Assembly (NCBI RefSeq): GCF_004087835.1
Contig: NZ_CP035119.1
Location: forward strand, 248,001-312,000
DNA from: Halorussus pelagicus
Lineage (GTDB): Archaea; Halobacteriota; Halobacteria; Halobacteriales; Haladaptataceae
DNA: 64,000 nucleotides
Direction of reading: 5' to 3'
Shown here: piece after piece, positions 33,534 to 41,886 of the stretch
How positions within the stretch are numbered: position 1 is the stretch's first letter
How the letters are laid out: each line of letters opens with the position of its first letter
Position numbers and translations under genes: made by a program
Notes under the pieces: generated by a model
The model's database searches: none
What the model was told of the DNA's origin: nothing
Seen by the model: only the letters and a program-made list of their open reading frames with translations

Positions 33534-33890
33534 TGGTCGTTTTTAGCGGGGAGACGGTCATAAGCACGTTGCCTGTGAAATCCGACGAGTCGGTCCGAGA
33601 GCGTTTGTCAGGCCGCGAATTTTATAGTACCAGATTTTTGAACCGGTGGGCGATACGAATAGATTCTGAGCCACCCAGCGACGGGAGCGTCGAGCGCGAC
33701 CCACATTACTTCGCAAAAAAGTAGAACCCCGACGCCCTCGAACCACTCGGTCTATTTCCGAACGTGTTCGGGGGAAATTATAACCCCGAGACGCGCCCAT
33801 CTTCGTCCGTCGCCGGTCCGGTTCGACCGCGAATAGAGTTACGACTATCGCACGGTCGCCGACCCCGGCGGCCAGGACGGAAATACACGG
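33534..33890. other. Divergent promoter region between the helicase and haemoglobin genes
   Basis: 357 bases without a gene. An AT box near 33618-33627 (reverse strand) suits the leftward helicase gene, and AAATTATAA at 33775-33783 suits the rightward haemoglobin gene with a leader of about 80 bases. A perfect inverted repeat CCGAAC-GT-GTTCGG (33758-33771) sits immediately before the latter box. Confidence 0.5.
33758..33771. promoter_or_regulatory. Inverted repeat upstream of the haemoglobin promoter
   Basis: CCGAAC-GT-GTTCGG, six-base perfect arms, ending four bases before the presumed TATA box at 33775. The position suits an activator or repressor site; the binding protein is unknown. Confidence 0.45.
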
Positions 33891-34256
33891 ATGTCTTCAG
33901 AAGAAACCCTCTACCATCGGTTAGGCGGCGAAGAACAGATCTCAAGCATCGTTGACGACTTCTACGAGCGCGTCCTCGACGACGAGTCGGTCGCGGGCTT
34001 CTTCGACGATGTCGATATGGCGGCCCAACGCGCTCACCAGACGCAGTTCCTGAGTGCGGTCGCTGGCGGGCCGGTCGAGTACGACGGCGCGGAGATGCGC
34101 GAGGCCCACGAGGGTCTCGGTCTCGAACAGGAACACTTCGCGGCGATTGCGACTCATCTCGAAGCCTCGCTCCGCGAGTTCGACGTATCGGACGAGGCCG
34201 TCGAAGACATCATGTCAGAGGTCGCGGCACTCGAAGACGATATTCTCGTTCGGTAG
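33891..34256 (+). CDS. Truncated haemoglobin, group I
   Basis: A 121-residue haem protein with the 2-on-2 globin fold. It starts ETLYHRLGGEEQISSIVDDFYERV (helices A-B), then GFFDDVDMAAQRAHQTQFLSAVAGGP (the Phe-Phe before the E helix), and MREAHEGLGLEQEHFAAIATHL, where His of REAHEGL is the proximal haem ligand. Group I members bind O2 and detoxify NO. The leader is long for this organism, consistent with regulation. Confidence 0.92.
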   Translation: MSSEETLYHRLGGEEQISSIVDDFYERVLDDESVAGFFDDVDMAAQRAHQTQFLSAVAGGPVEYDGAEMREAHEGLGLEQEHFAAIATHLEASLREFDVSDEAVEDIMSEVAALEDDILVR

Positions 34257-34304
34257 CCCCGACTTCCGGCGAAGGTTTTTCTCCCGAAACGGCGAAGCAG
34301 TTCC

Positions 34305-34778
34305 ATGGAGACCGAAGTTCACTTCCGGGAGACCCAGCGGTTCGACCAGTTGTGGCTCTGGGGACTGCTCGCTCTGGGCGCTCTTGCGGACCTCGTTGCC
34401 CTCGCGCGCCGGAATCGCGACCTCCGCGAGACCGCTCGGCGACTCGCGGCGCTCGGTGCCGCCGCGCTCTTCCTCCGAGTCGCTACTCTCCGGACCGAAG
34501 TCCGGGACGACGGCGTCTACGTCAACTTCGCGCCGTTCCACCGGTCGGACAAGCGCGTGCCCTTCTCGGACCTCGCGGACGTGCAGGCGACGGGCTACAG
34601 CCCCCTGCGCTACGGCGGGTGGGGCATCCGGTGGAGTCCGAGCGGTATCGCCTACACCGTCAGCGGTCGGAGCGGCGTCCGGTTCGAGCGCACCGGCAGG
34701 AAGTCGGTGTTCGTCGGGTCCGACCGACCGGACGAACTCGTCGGAGCGGTCCAAGAGGCGAGCGAGCGGACTGTCTAA
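34305..34778 (+). CDS. DUF6141-like membrane protein
   Basis: A 157-residue protein. Two helices at about residues 16-33 and 44-58 are followed by a PH-like beta domain. The segment SPLRYGGWGIRWSPSGIAYTVSG and then VFVGSDRPDELVGAV matches the conserved GGWGIR and GS-x-RP-x-EL signature I associate with DUF6141 and related bacterial PH proteins. The membrane helices lie at the N-terminus and the domain is probably cytoplasmic. Role unknown. Confidence 0.72.
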   Translation: METEVHFRETQRFDQLWLWGLLALGALADLVALARRNRDLRETARRLAALGAAALFLRVATLRTEVRDDGVYVNFAPFHRSDKRVPFSDLADVQATGYSPLRYGGWGIRWSPSGIAYTVSGRSGVRFERTGRKSVFVGSDRPDELVGAVQEASERTV

Positions 34779-34820
34779 GAGAAATCGGTCTGGCGGCAAA
34801 GCGCGTTTTTTGGGAGCGAA

Positions 34821-35564
34821 CTACACGTCCTCGTACGCGCCCAACCGCGTCCCGTCGAGCAGATACGCCTGCCCGTCGGCCAACCCGGCGGGCAGGAACG
34901 GGGCCAGAAACTCCTGTCCCGCGACGTTGACCCACGTCTTGCCTACGAGGTCGTTGAACGCCGGGAAGACGACGATTTCCGCGCCGGGCCGCGGTTCCGT
35001 TCCGCGGTCGGCGAAAGCGTCCGCGGCCAGCGACCCCCGGAGCCAGACGCGCTCGGCGCGGCTTCCGCCGACTTCGTCTTCCAGTCGCACCGCGGGGTGT
35101 TCGTGGCCGACGCAGACCACCTCGCTGTCCAGCACCTCGGGCGCGGGCCACGTATGGCCGTGGACGAACCCCACGTCGCCGAGTCGGACCCCCGCGCCGT
35201 CAGTCACGTTGAGGTCGGCCCACGACTCTATCGCGCCGTCGTGGTTGCCCTTGACGAGCGCGGCGGCCACACCGCGCTCGTCTAAGCGTTCCAGCAGGAC
35301 CTCGATTTCGCCGCGCTCCGCGCCGCCGGGGTCGCCGATGGCGTGCATCAAATCGCCCAGAAAGACGACCCGCTCGGCGTCGGTCCGGGCGACCAGCGCG
35401 AGGAGACGCTCGCGGCGCTCGCTCGCGTGGCTGTCGAGCGAGACGCCCTCCGCGCGGAGCGCCTGCTCGACGCCCGCGTGGAAGTCCGCGATCACCAGCG
35501 CGCGCTCGCCAGCGAGGTCGGCGAGCGCGGCCGGTTCGCCGGGAACCGGCTCCACGAGGCTCAT
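34821..35564 (-). CDS. RPA-associated metallophosphoesterase
   Basis: A 247-residue calcineurin-like phosphoesterase. Metal motifs are in order: ADFHAG (Asp, His), FLGDLMH (Asp), KGNHDG (Asn, His), VHGHTW (His) and GHEHP (His). It is the last gene of the RPA operon; its ATG overlaps the stop of the RPAP gene by one base (TGATG). In Haloferax the equivalent gene is linked to the RPA1 operon (rpe), as I recall. It probably acts on a nucleic acid or nucleotide phosphodiester. The start is ATG 35564, not the upstream ATG at 35603. Confidence 0.9.
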   Translation of the reverse strand: MSLVEPVPGEPAALADLAGERALVIADFHAGVEQALRAEGVSLDSHASERRERLLALVARTDAERVVFLGDLMHAIGDPGGAERGEIEVLLERLDERGVAAALVKGNHDGAIESWADLNVTDGAGVRLGDVGFVHGHTWPAPEVLDSEVVCVGHEHPAVRLEDEVGGSRAERVWLRGSLAADAFADRGTEPRPGAEIVVFPAFNDLVGKTWVNVAGQEFLAPFLPAGLADGQAYLLDGTRLGAYEDV

Positions 35565-37042
35565 CAGATAGGCTTGAGCGTCTCCTCGCCCGACTCGTAG
35601 CACCGACCGGCCATCAGCGCGGCTTCGAGCGCGTCCTCCACGTCGGCTGGCGTCACGTCGTACTCCTGCACCACCGCCGCCAGCAGTGTGTCGCGTTCCA
35701 CGCCGTCGCCGTCGTTCAACTCGCGCATCTCGTCCATCACGGTGTCTTCGAGGTTCGCGGGCGCTTCCTGCTCGCCATCGTCGGTCGAGTCGGTGTCGGC
35801 CGTCTCGGCCGGGGTTTCGTCGGCCGCGCCTGCACCGCCTTCGTCGGTCGCGTCGGCGGCGTCCGCGTCGGAGACGCCTCCGAAGTCGCCGAGGTCGTCG
35901 CCAGCGGCCGAGTCGCTTCCCGAATCGGGGTCGCTATCGAGTCCGGTCTCCGGGTCGGGCGCGTCGAGGTCGGACTCCTCGGGGCTATCGACTTCGGACC
36001 CCGAGGAGAATTCGAGACCGTACTCCGCTTCGACCTCCTCGCGCTCCTCGTCGTCGAACTCGTACATCTCGTCGCCAGCGCCAGCGGTGCCGATGTCCGG
36101 TCCCTCCTCGTCGCCGTCGGACTCGGCGGTCGTCTCCGACTCCGGCGCGTCACCGAGGTCGGTCTCGGACGCCGAGTCGGTCGGTTCCGCAGTGTCAGAG
36201 TCGTCCGCGGTTTCGGTCTCGTCCGACGGGTCCGCCGTCGCCGTATCGAGGTCCGCCTCGCCCGCCTCGCCGTCGGTCAGCGAGTAGTCGAGGTCCACGT
36301 CGGTCTCGTCGCCGCCCTCGCCGGGCGCGAGTTCGAGCGGACCGACCTCGTCGGCCGAGAGTTCACCCGCGACGACCCGCGCCGAATCGAGCGCGAGGTC
36401 CCACACGTCGGCGAGGTAGGCCGTCGTCGTCCCGTAGTGGTCGAGCGCGAGCGGGATGCCCGCCGCGAGTCCCGAGTCCGCGCCGTCGGTCTCCAGCGCG
36501 TTCCGGAGCGCGTCGCCGCGCTCGCCCGAGTCGATGGCGTCGGCGAACGTCGAGACCCGCGCGAGGGTCTGCTCGGCGGTCTGGACCACCCAGCGGTCGC
36601 GGGTGTCGGCGTCCACGCGGTTGATGGACTCGGGGCGAATCGACGTGAACACGCGGTCGGAGTCGTCGGGTTGGAAGGTTCTGGCTTTGCCCGTCACCGC
36701 GACGAATGCGGGCGGGTCGGCGTTCTCCAAGAAGGCCATCTCGTCGGGTTGGTACTGCCCAGCGTAGAGGACGAACGCACCGGTCGGGTCCACGACACGG
36801 CCGCGCAACACGTCGTCGCTAACCCGTTCGACCTCGGTCAGAACTCCGACGACGAACAGGCGGTTGATTCGCGCGCCGGTCGGCGTGACCACGTAGTTGG
36901 GCGCGCGCTCCTCGTCGCTCTCCGAATAGTCGAAGTCCGAATCGTCGTACTCCGCGGCGAAGACGCGCCACGCGACTTCGCGGCGGCCCGCGCCGCCCTG
37001 ACTGTCGCCGTCCGAGTCGTTACCCTCGCCGTTCGAACTCAT
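35564..37042 (-). CDS. RPA-associated protein (RPAP, COG3390)
   Basis: A 492-residue partner of haloarchaeal RPA. The N-terminal OB-fold part (about 20-200) has VAWRVFAAEYDDSDFDYSES and VLRGRVVDPTGAFVLYAGQYQPDE. The middle (about 225-420) is a long acidic low-complexity linker of Asp, Glu, Ser and Thr. The C-terminal 60 residues form a small winged-helix-like domain (GDGVERDTLLAAVVQEYDVTPADVEDALEAALMAGRCYE), which resembles the RPA32 C-terminal protein-interaction domain. It is translated with RPA through an ATGA overlap. Confidence 0.9.
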   Translation of the reverse strand: MSSNGEGNDSDGDSQGGAGRREVAWRVFAAEYDDSDFDYSESDEERAPNYVVTPTGARINRLFVVGVLTEVERVSDDVLRGRVVDPTGAFVLYAGQYQPDEMAFLENADPPAFVAVTGKARTFQPDDSDRVFTSIRPESINRVDADTRDRWVVQTAEQTLARVSTFADAIDSGERGDALRNALETDGADSGLAAGIPLALDHYGTTTAYLADVWDLALDSARVVAGELSADEVGPLELAPGEGGDETDVDLDYSLTDGEAGEADLDTATADPSDETETADDSDTAEPTDSASETDLGDAPESETTAESDGDEEGPDIGTAGAGDEMYEFDDEEREEVEAEYGLEFSSGSEVDSPEESDLDAPDPETGLDSDPDSGSDSAAGDDLGDFGGVSDADAADATDEGGAGAADETPAETADTDSTDDGEQEAPANLEDTVMDEMRELNDGDGVERDTLLAAVVQEYDVTPADVEDALEAALMAGRCYESGEETLKPI

Positions 37043-38310
37043 CGAGCCACCTCCGCGAGCAGGTCGGCGGCGCGGTCGGCGGGCGAGTCGCCCGACTGCT
37101 CGAACTCCGTCACTTCGAGATTCGCGCCGTAGTCGTCCACCGAGAGGTTCCCGCGGACGCGGTACTCGTGGCCGACGACGCGCTCACGAATCTCATCGGC
37201 GACGACTTCCTTGTCCATCGCGTCGCGGGCTTGGGCCTTGGCGTCTTCGATGTCGCCACCGTAGACTTCCTCGGTGCGCTCGGCGTCCAGAACCGCGGTG
37301 ACGGTGCCGGTGCCGTCGTCAACGATGGCTTTCACGCGCAGGTCGTCCTCGCCGTCCACGTCCCCGTGGCTTCGACACTGGCCGTTCTGCGTGACTCGGC
37401 CACAGTCGGGACAGCGCTCGATGAGGCCCGACCCGTCGCGGACCGCAACGACGCTTCCGAGGACTTCAACGTCGTAGGCACCGCCGGTCTCGACGGCCTC
37501 CCGGACGGCCATCCGCGTGCCGGTGTCGCTGATAGCCAACTCGCGGTCGAGGGGCGAGACCTCGGTGAACTCCGAGAGGTTGACCGAGGGGACCCCGCGA
37601 AACTCCCGGACGTACACGTCTTCGAGGCGCAGGGTCGCGCCCTCGGCGAGTTCGGGCCGGGCCTCCCAGTCGGTGAACGGGAGGCGGGCGCTCTCGTCGG
37701 CGAGGACGCCGCTCTTGATTTCGGTCTCGCCGTCGCGGCCGTCGATGACTTTCTGCTCGACCTCGACGACTTCGACATCGAGAGTGATGCCGCGGTCGCC
37801 GGGGTCGAGTGCTTCGAGGTCCGACTCGCCGCCGACGGGGTAGGGAACCTCGATGGCGTCCTCGAAGGCGACGTTGGTACTTTCGCCGAGGTTCAGTTCG
37901 GGTTCGCCCTCCCACTCGCGGACGCCAGCGTTGCCCGCGGTGATGGTGTCACCAGCCGAGAGACCGAAGTCTTCCCACGCGGTGTAAGAGATTTTCCCGG
38001 TCTCGTCGGCGAGTTCGCCCTCGTGGATGACTTGCTCGTTTCCCTGATACCGAATCGAGCGCTGCCCGACCGTCAGCACCGTCGCGGTGACGGTGACGTT
38101 GCTGTCCTCGGTGGACACGTCGGCGATATCGGCTTTCGAGGGACCGCCGGAACCGCCGCCGCCGTCGCCGTACTTGCGCCGCAGGCTCTGCTTGGCCTCG
38201 TCCACGGGGACGCTGTACTCCACTAAGTTCTCGAGGTCCGCCTTGACCTCCTCCTTGTCAACGCCGAGGTCGGAGGCGAGGTCCTCGGCATGGTCGTCCA
38301 AACTCATCAC
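37039..38310 (-). CDS. Replication protein A (single-stranded DNA-binding)
   Basis: A 423-residue single-stranded DNA-binding protein. Three OB folds are expected at about 60-165 (VTATVLTVGQRSIRYQG), 175-270 (LDVEVVEVEQKVIDG) and 285-400. The third is interrupted by a zinc site CPDCGRVTQNGQCRSHG (Cys-x2-Cys, then Cys-x2-His). The N-terminal 45 residues are helical. With the next two genes it makes the RPA-RPAP-phosphoesterase operon of haloarchaea. Two adjacent ATGs (38310 and 38307) are possible starts. Confidence 0.93.
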   Translation of the reverse strand: MMSLDDHAEDLASDLGVDKEEVKADLENLVEYSVPVDEAKQSLRRKYGDGGGGSGGPSKADIADVSTEDSNVTVTATVLTVGQRSIRYQGNEQVIHEGELADETGKISYTAWEDFGLSAGDTITAGNAGVREWEGEPELNLGESTNVAFEDAIEVPYPVGGESDLEALDPGDRGITLDVEVVEVEQKVIDGRDGETEIKSGVLADESARLPFTDWEARPELAEGATLRLEDVYVREFRGVPSVNLSEFTEVSPLDRELAISDTGTRMAVREAVETGGAYDVEVLGSVVAVRDGSGLIERCPDCGRVTQNGQCRSHGDVDGEDDLRVKAIVDDGTGTVTAVLDAERTEEVYGGDIEDAKAQARDAMDKEVVADEIRERVVGHEYRVRGNLSVDDYGANLEVTEFEQSGDSPADRAADLLAEVAR

Positions 38311-38399
38311 TGGAACTTTGCCCGGACGGATTAAAAGTGTTCGTCACGGAAACCGAACCGCGATTGGCGCACGAATCGACACCGCGAGCGCCCGACGCC

Positions 38400-39728
38400 T
38401 CACTCTCGGCGCACCGGCCACTGGAACGACAGCGAGAACGAGGCGTTCCGGTACTCCAAGACCGCCCAGACCAGCAGGGTCAGCGCGAGCAAGAGTGCGA
38501 GCGCGCCGTCGATCATCCCCATCCAGACCGGGAGGACGAACGAGATGCTGTTCGAGACCTTTCGAGGCGTGAATCCCGCGACCGAAGTCGTCTCGGAGGC
38601 GTTCGGGACCGAATCTGCGCCGCGCGAGTCGAGACCCGCCGCGGCGGCGCTCGGCCCGCCCGCGCTCTCGTCGCCCGTGCCGAGTCGTTCGAGTTCGTAG
38701 GGCGCGTAGAACTCCGCGCTCCAGACCGTCTCGCCGGTCTCGTTGACTTCCAGCACGCGGTGGGCGTTGGTGTCCGCGATGAGCGTGTTGCCGTTGGGCA
38801 GGCGGTCGGCGTCGCGGGGCCACTTCATCTCGTCGTCGCTCCAGACCCACGACTGCTCCCAGGACCCGTCTTCTCGCTGGTACTCGACGATGCGGTCGTT
38901 GAGCGAGTCGGCGACGATGGCCGCCGGGCCGCCGTTCGACTCGTTGATGTAGTCGGGGTTGTGCTGTTCGTAGAGGATGTCGTGGGCACCGTCCTCGCCG
39001 AGCGTCCAGTTGCCCTGCACGCCCGTCTCGGGGTCGATGAAGGCGACCGCGTCCTGATTCCGGAGGCTGGTCATGATTCGGCCGTCAGCGAGTTTCTCCA
39101 CGTCGTTGAGATGCGCCCAGTCTGCGGGGTAGGGACCGCCGCCCGAGATGGGGTAGGCCTGCTTGGTTGACCACTCCCACGTCGTCATGCCCGTTGTGGT
39201 GTTGACGACGTAGATTTCGTCGGTGTTGATGGCCCCGACGAGCAGTCGGTCCTCCCCGAGGCGGTCCACGTCGTGCCAGTTGGCCCCGCGGTCGGCGGGG
39301 ATGATTCGGGAGTAGACTCGCTCGATGTCGCCGGTCGAGAGGTTCAGACGCTCGACGGCCGAGACGGTACACTTGCCGTCGCAGTCGTCGCCCTCGTAGT
39401 TACGTTCGGCGACGTACTCGACGGTCATCTCGGTCCCCGTCACGGGGTCTACGTCGAAGTAACCGTGGAAGGTGTCGTTGTGATAGAGGACCCTCCCGTC
39501 GGGACCGAACGCGACCAGTGCGGCCGACTCGCCCTTCATGCCGTGTCCAGCGACGACGGTGACGTTGTCGCGGGTCGGCACGACCTGCGTTCGCTCGTCG
39601 GCCGGGAGGTCGGCCTGTTGTGCGTAGGTCGTCACCGCGGCGTTGGCGGGCGAGGAGACGTAACTATACCCGAGCGTGCTGGCGCAGACGAGGACCACGA
39701 GGGCGAAGGCGACACGGTAGCGGCGCAC
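38400..39728 (-). CDS. Arylsulfotransferase-like beta-propeller membrane protein
   Basis: A 442-residue protein. Signal or anchor helix at 4-24 (YRVAFALVVLVCASTLGY), a six-bladed propeller with PQQ/ASST-like repeats (NWHDVDRLGEDRLLVGAINTDEIYVV; WAHLNDVEKLADGRIMTSLRNQDAVAFID; RDADRLPNGNTLIADTNAHRVLEV), and a second helix near 405-430. It is anchored at both ends with the propeller outside. Catalytic arylsulfotransferase His residues are suggested (HDVD, HLND, HDIL) but unproven. The start is GTG 39728, selected because a TATA box lies 27 bases before it; no ATG fits. Confidence 0.82.
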   Translation of the reverse strand: MRRYRVAFALVVLVCASTLGYSYVSSPANAAVTTYAQQADLPADERTQVVPTRDNVTVVAGHGMKGESAALVAFGPDGRVLYHNDTFHGYFDVDPVTGTEMTVEYVAERNYEGDDCDGKCTVSAVERLNLSTGDIERVYSRIIPADRGANWHDVDRLGEDRLLVGAINTDEIYVVNTTTGMTTWEWSTKQAYPISGGGPYPADWAHLNDVEKLADGRIMTSLRNQDAVAFIDPETGVQGNWTLGEDGAHDILYEQHNPDYINESNGGPAAIVADSLNDRIVEYQREDGSWEQSWVWSDDEMKWPRDADRLPNGNTLIADTNAHRVLEVNETGETVWSAEFYAPYELERLGTGDESAGGPSAAAAGLDSRGADSVPNASETTSVAGFTPRKVSNSISFVLPVWMGMIDGALALLLALTLLVWAVLEYRNASFSLSFQWPVRRE

Positions 39729-39750
39729 ACCTCGAACTACACGCTCGGCG

Positions 39751-39760
39751 ACATAAATCG
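39751..39760 (-). promoter_or_regulatory. TATA box setting the GTG start at 39728
   Basis: CGATTTATGT on the minus strand, centred about 27 bases before the GTG at 39728. It supports a leaderless transcript with a GTG start. Confidence 0.55.
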
Positions 39761-39798
39761 ACCGAAAGCGGTTTTCGGGCCGACCCGCTACCGGGAGT

Positions 39799-40461
39799 AT
39801 GCGCGTGGTCGTCAACGCCGCGATGAGCGCCGACGGCAAACTCTCCTCGAAGCGCCGCGAGCAGATAGCCATCAGCGGCCCGGCCGACTTCGACCGGATG
39901 GACGCGCTCCGCGCCGGGAGCGACGCGGTCATGGTCGGCGTCGGCACGGTTCTGGCCGACGACCCGCACCTCACGCTGGACGACAGCGAGCGACAGGTCG
40001 CCCGCAGGGAGCGCGACGAACCCGCCCACCCGATGCGGGTCGTCGCCGACTCTCGGGCGCGGACGCCGACCGACGCCCGAATTTTGGACGACGCCGCGAC
40101 GACCTACGTCCTCGTCGCCGAGTCCGCGCCCGCCGAGCGAATCGAGGCGCTGGAGACCGCGGGCGCGCGACTCGTCACCGCTGGCGACGAGCGCGTGGAC
40201 CTGTCGAGCGCACTCTCGTCGCTGGAGCGAGAGGGCGTCGAGCAACTGATGGTCGAGGGCGGCGGCGAACTCATTTTCTCGCTGTTCGAGGACGGACTGG
40301 CCGACGAACTCCGGGTGTTCGTCGGGTCGAAACTCATCGGCGGCCGCGACGCGCCCACGCTGGCAGACGGCGAGGGGTTCGTCGCGGAGTTCCCGGAACT
40401 CGACCTCGAAGACGTAGGACGGGTAGACGACGGCGTGCGACTGCGGTACGCGGTCGTCTGA
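39799..40461 (+). CDS. 2,5-diamino-6-ribosylaminopyrimidinone 5'-phosphate reductase
   Basis: A 220-residue NADPH-dependent enzyme of riboflavin synthesis (archaeal RibD C-terminal type, often called arfC or RIB7). It begins MRVVVNAAMSADGKLSS, with the AMSxDGK substrate motif, then GSDAVMVGVGTVLADDPHLT, VVADSRARTPTDARIL and EGGGELIFSLFEDGLADELRVFV with GSKLIGGRDAP. It is complete. It stands alone, divergent from the propeller gene. Confidence 0.93.
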   Translation: MRVVVNAAMSADGKLSSKRREQIAISGPADFDRMDALRAGSDAVMVGVGTVLADDPHLTLDDSERQVARRERDEPAHPMRVVADSRARTPTDARILDDAATTYVLVAESAPAERIEALETAGARLVTAGDERVDLSSALSSLEREGVEQLMVEGGGELIFSLFEDGLADELRVFVGSKLIGGRDAPTLADGEGFVAEFPELDLEDVGRVDDGVRLRYAVV

Positions 40462-40501
40462 GAGCGACGGAGGGCCGAAAGTGTCGAGACGGGGGAGAGT
40501 T

Positions 40502-40702
40502 CTATGACGCCTCCAACCGGTCGATGGCGAGCATGTGGCCGGTCCGCTGGCCGTGGTCGATGAGGACCTTTGCGGGTTTCGAGTCGTCGGTCCCCTGCAC
40601 GACGCGCTCAAACGAACAGTCCCGACAGCGAACCCGAATCCGTGTTTCTCGCTCGTCCATCTCCGGCATCGGGACGTATTTCACAGGCATTCGGGGAGTC
40701 AC
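40502..40702 (-). CDS. Small zinc-binding protein
   Basis: About 62-66 residues. RVRCRDCSFERVVQG supplies Cys-x2-Cys, and VLIDHGQRTGHML supplies two His seven residues apart, consistent with one C2H2 zinc site. It starts at ATG 40702 or 40690 (MPVKYVPMPEM), and the latter gives a tidier protein. I recognise no named family, although similar small proteins are common in haloarchaea. Confidence 0.65.
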   Translation of the reverse strand: MTPRMPVKYVPMPEMDERETRIRVRCRDCSFERVVQGTDDSKPAKVLIDHGQRTGHMLAIDRLEAS

Positions 40703-40831
40703 TGTCCCCTGCCATGTAAACTGTTTTTAACCACCGGCGGGAGAGAATCCTCTCGACGGGTTTCGGGACGCGTCGCTCCGCGTCGAAACGTCGTCGAAAA
40801 GATAGCTCGGCGGACGATCAGTTCCGAGCGA

Positions 40832-41131
40832 TTAGTGGGAGTGGCCGGTCATCTCGCCGAACGTCTGGCCGAAGCGCTCCTCGAACAGTTCCATCGTCTT
40901 CTCCTCGTTGGCGAGGACTTCGTCGCTGGGTTCCTCGGGCGCGTGGTGGACGAGCGCGTGGGCCTGCTGTGCGAACGAGAGCATCGTCAGGTCGCCAAGT
41001 ACCGAGGTGTCGGTCTCCGACTCGTCCTCGCGGAGCAGGTCAACGACGCCTTTCGGAAGCGTCAGGTCTTCGGTCTCGCCCTCGGGCGACTCGATGGTGT
41101 ACGTTACCGTCTCGACTTCGGTGTCAGTCAT
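40832..41131 (-). CDS. Small acidic haloarchaeal protein (DUF7545-like)
   Basis: A 99-residue acidic protein, MTDTEVETVTYTIESPEG..., with a beta N-terminal half (VTYTIESPEGETEDLTLPKGVVDLL) and a helical C-terminal half (VLGDLTMLSFAQQAHALVHHAPEEPSDEV...EERFGQTFGEMTG). It ends GHSH. It resembles proteins I recall as DUF7545. The ATG at 41131 is preferred over an Arg/Pro-rich upstream extension to 41215. It is divergent from the TetR-MATE operon. Function unknown. Confidence 0.75.
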   Translation of the reverse strand: MTDTEVETVTYTIESPEGETEDLTLPKGVVDLLREDESETDTSVLGDLTMLSFAQQAHALVHHAPEEPSDEVLANEEKTMELFEERFGQTFGEMTGHSH

Positions 41132-41281
41132 ACCTTTCTCTTCCGGAGGCAAACGTAAAGATGTGAGGATGTGGAGTCGGGCGGGAGGATGCGGAAACGG
41201 GCGGCGTCGTCTCAACGGACGGTGTAACGGGGTTCGAGACGGAGCATCGACCGGACCGGGTTTCGGTTCAAAACACTTTTG

Positions 41282-41295
41282 ACTGACTAGTCAGT
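41282..41295. promoter_or_regulatory. Palindromic operator of the TetR-MATE operon
   Basis: ACTGACTAGTCAGT is a perfect 14-base palindrome ending 15 bases before the TetR-family start codon. It sits at the probable transcription start, as expected for autorepression by the adjacent regulator. Confidence 0.7.
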
Positions 41296-41310
41296 AAGTT
41301 CGCGTAGAGA

Positions 41311-41886
41311 ATGGATGCAGAGACTTCCGAACAGATGATGGAGGCGACGTACCGTGCCCTCTGCGAACACGGCTACGCCGACCTGACGATGCAGCGGATA
41401 GCCGACGAATCGTCCGTCTCGAAGGCGACGTTTCACTACCACTTCGACACGAAAGAGGAGTTGCTGAACGCGTTTCTCGACCACCTGCTGGCGCAGTTCG
41501 AGGGACGACTGGCCTGCGAGGCGAGCGACCCGCGGGAACGACTCGACACCCTTCTGGAGGCGATATTCTCGCGCGCCGAGGACAGTTCCCCCATCGCGCT
41601 CATCGAACTGAAGGCCCAGTCTCCGTATCACGACACCTACCGCGAGCGGTTCGTGGAGATGGACGACCGACTGCGAGAGGTCATCGCCAGCGCCGTCCGC
41701 GACGGCATCGAGTCGGGGCAGTTCGACGACGCCGACCCGGAGAAGGTCGCGCGGTTCATCGTCACGGCGATAAACGGCGCGCACGTCCGGGAAGTCGCGC
41801 TCGGTGAAGCCCCGAGCGAGACCCGACGGCTGGTCGAGGAACATCTCGAACATGAACTGGGACGCACGCCGGAGGTGGCCGCGTGA
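41311..41886 (+). CDS. TetR family transcription regulator
   Basis: A 191-residue repressor. The N-terminal helix-turn-helix is typical: MMEATYRALCEHGYADLTMQRIADESSVSKATFHYHFDTKEEL (about residues 8-50). The remainder is the helical ligand-binding domain, with the conserved DAxPEKVARFIVTAINGAH-like end (DPEKVARFIVTAINGA). It overlaps the MATE gene by four bases (GTGA), and a 14-base palindrome precedes it, so it most likely represses its own efflux operon until a drug or metabolite binds. Confidence 0.93.
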   Translation: MDAETSEQMMEATYRALCEHGYADLTMQRIADESSVSKATFHYHFDTKEELLNAFLDHLLAQFEGRLACEASDPRERLDTLLEAIFSRAEDSSPIALIELKAQSPYHDTYRERFVEMDDRLREVIASAVRDGIESGQFDDADPEKVARFIVTAINGAHVREVALGEAPSETRRLVEEHLEHELGRTPEVAA

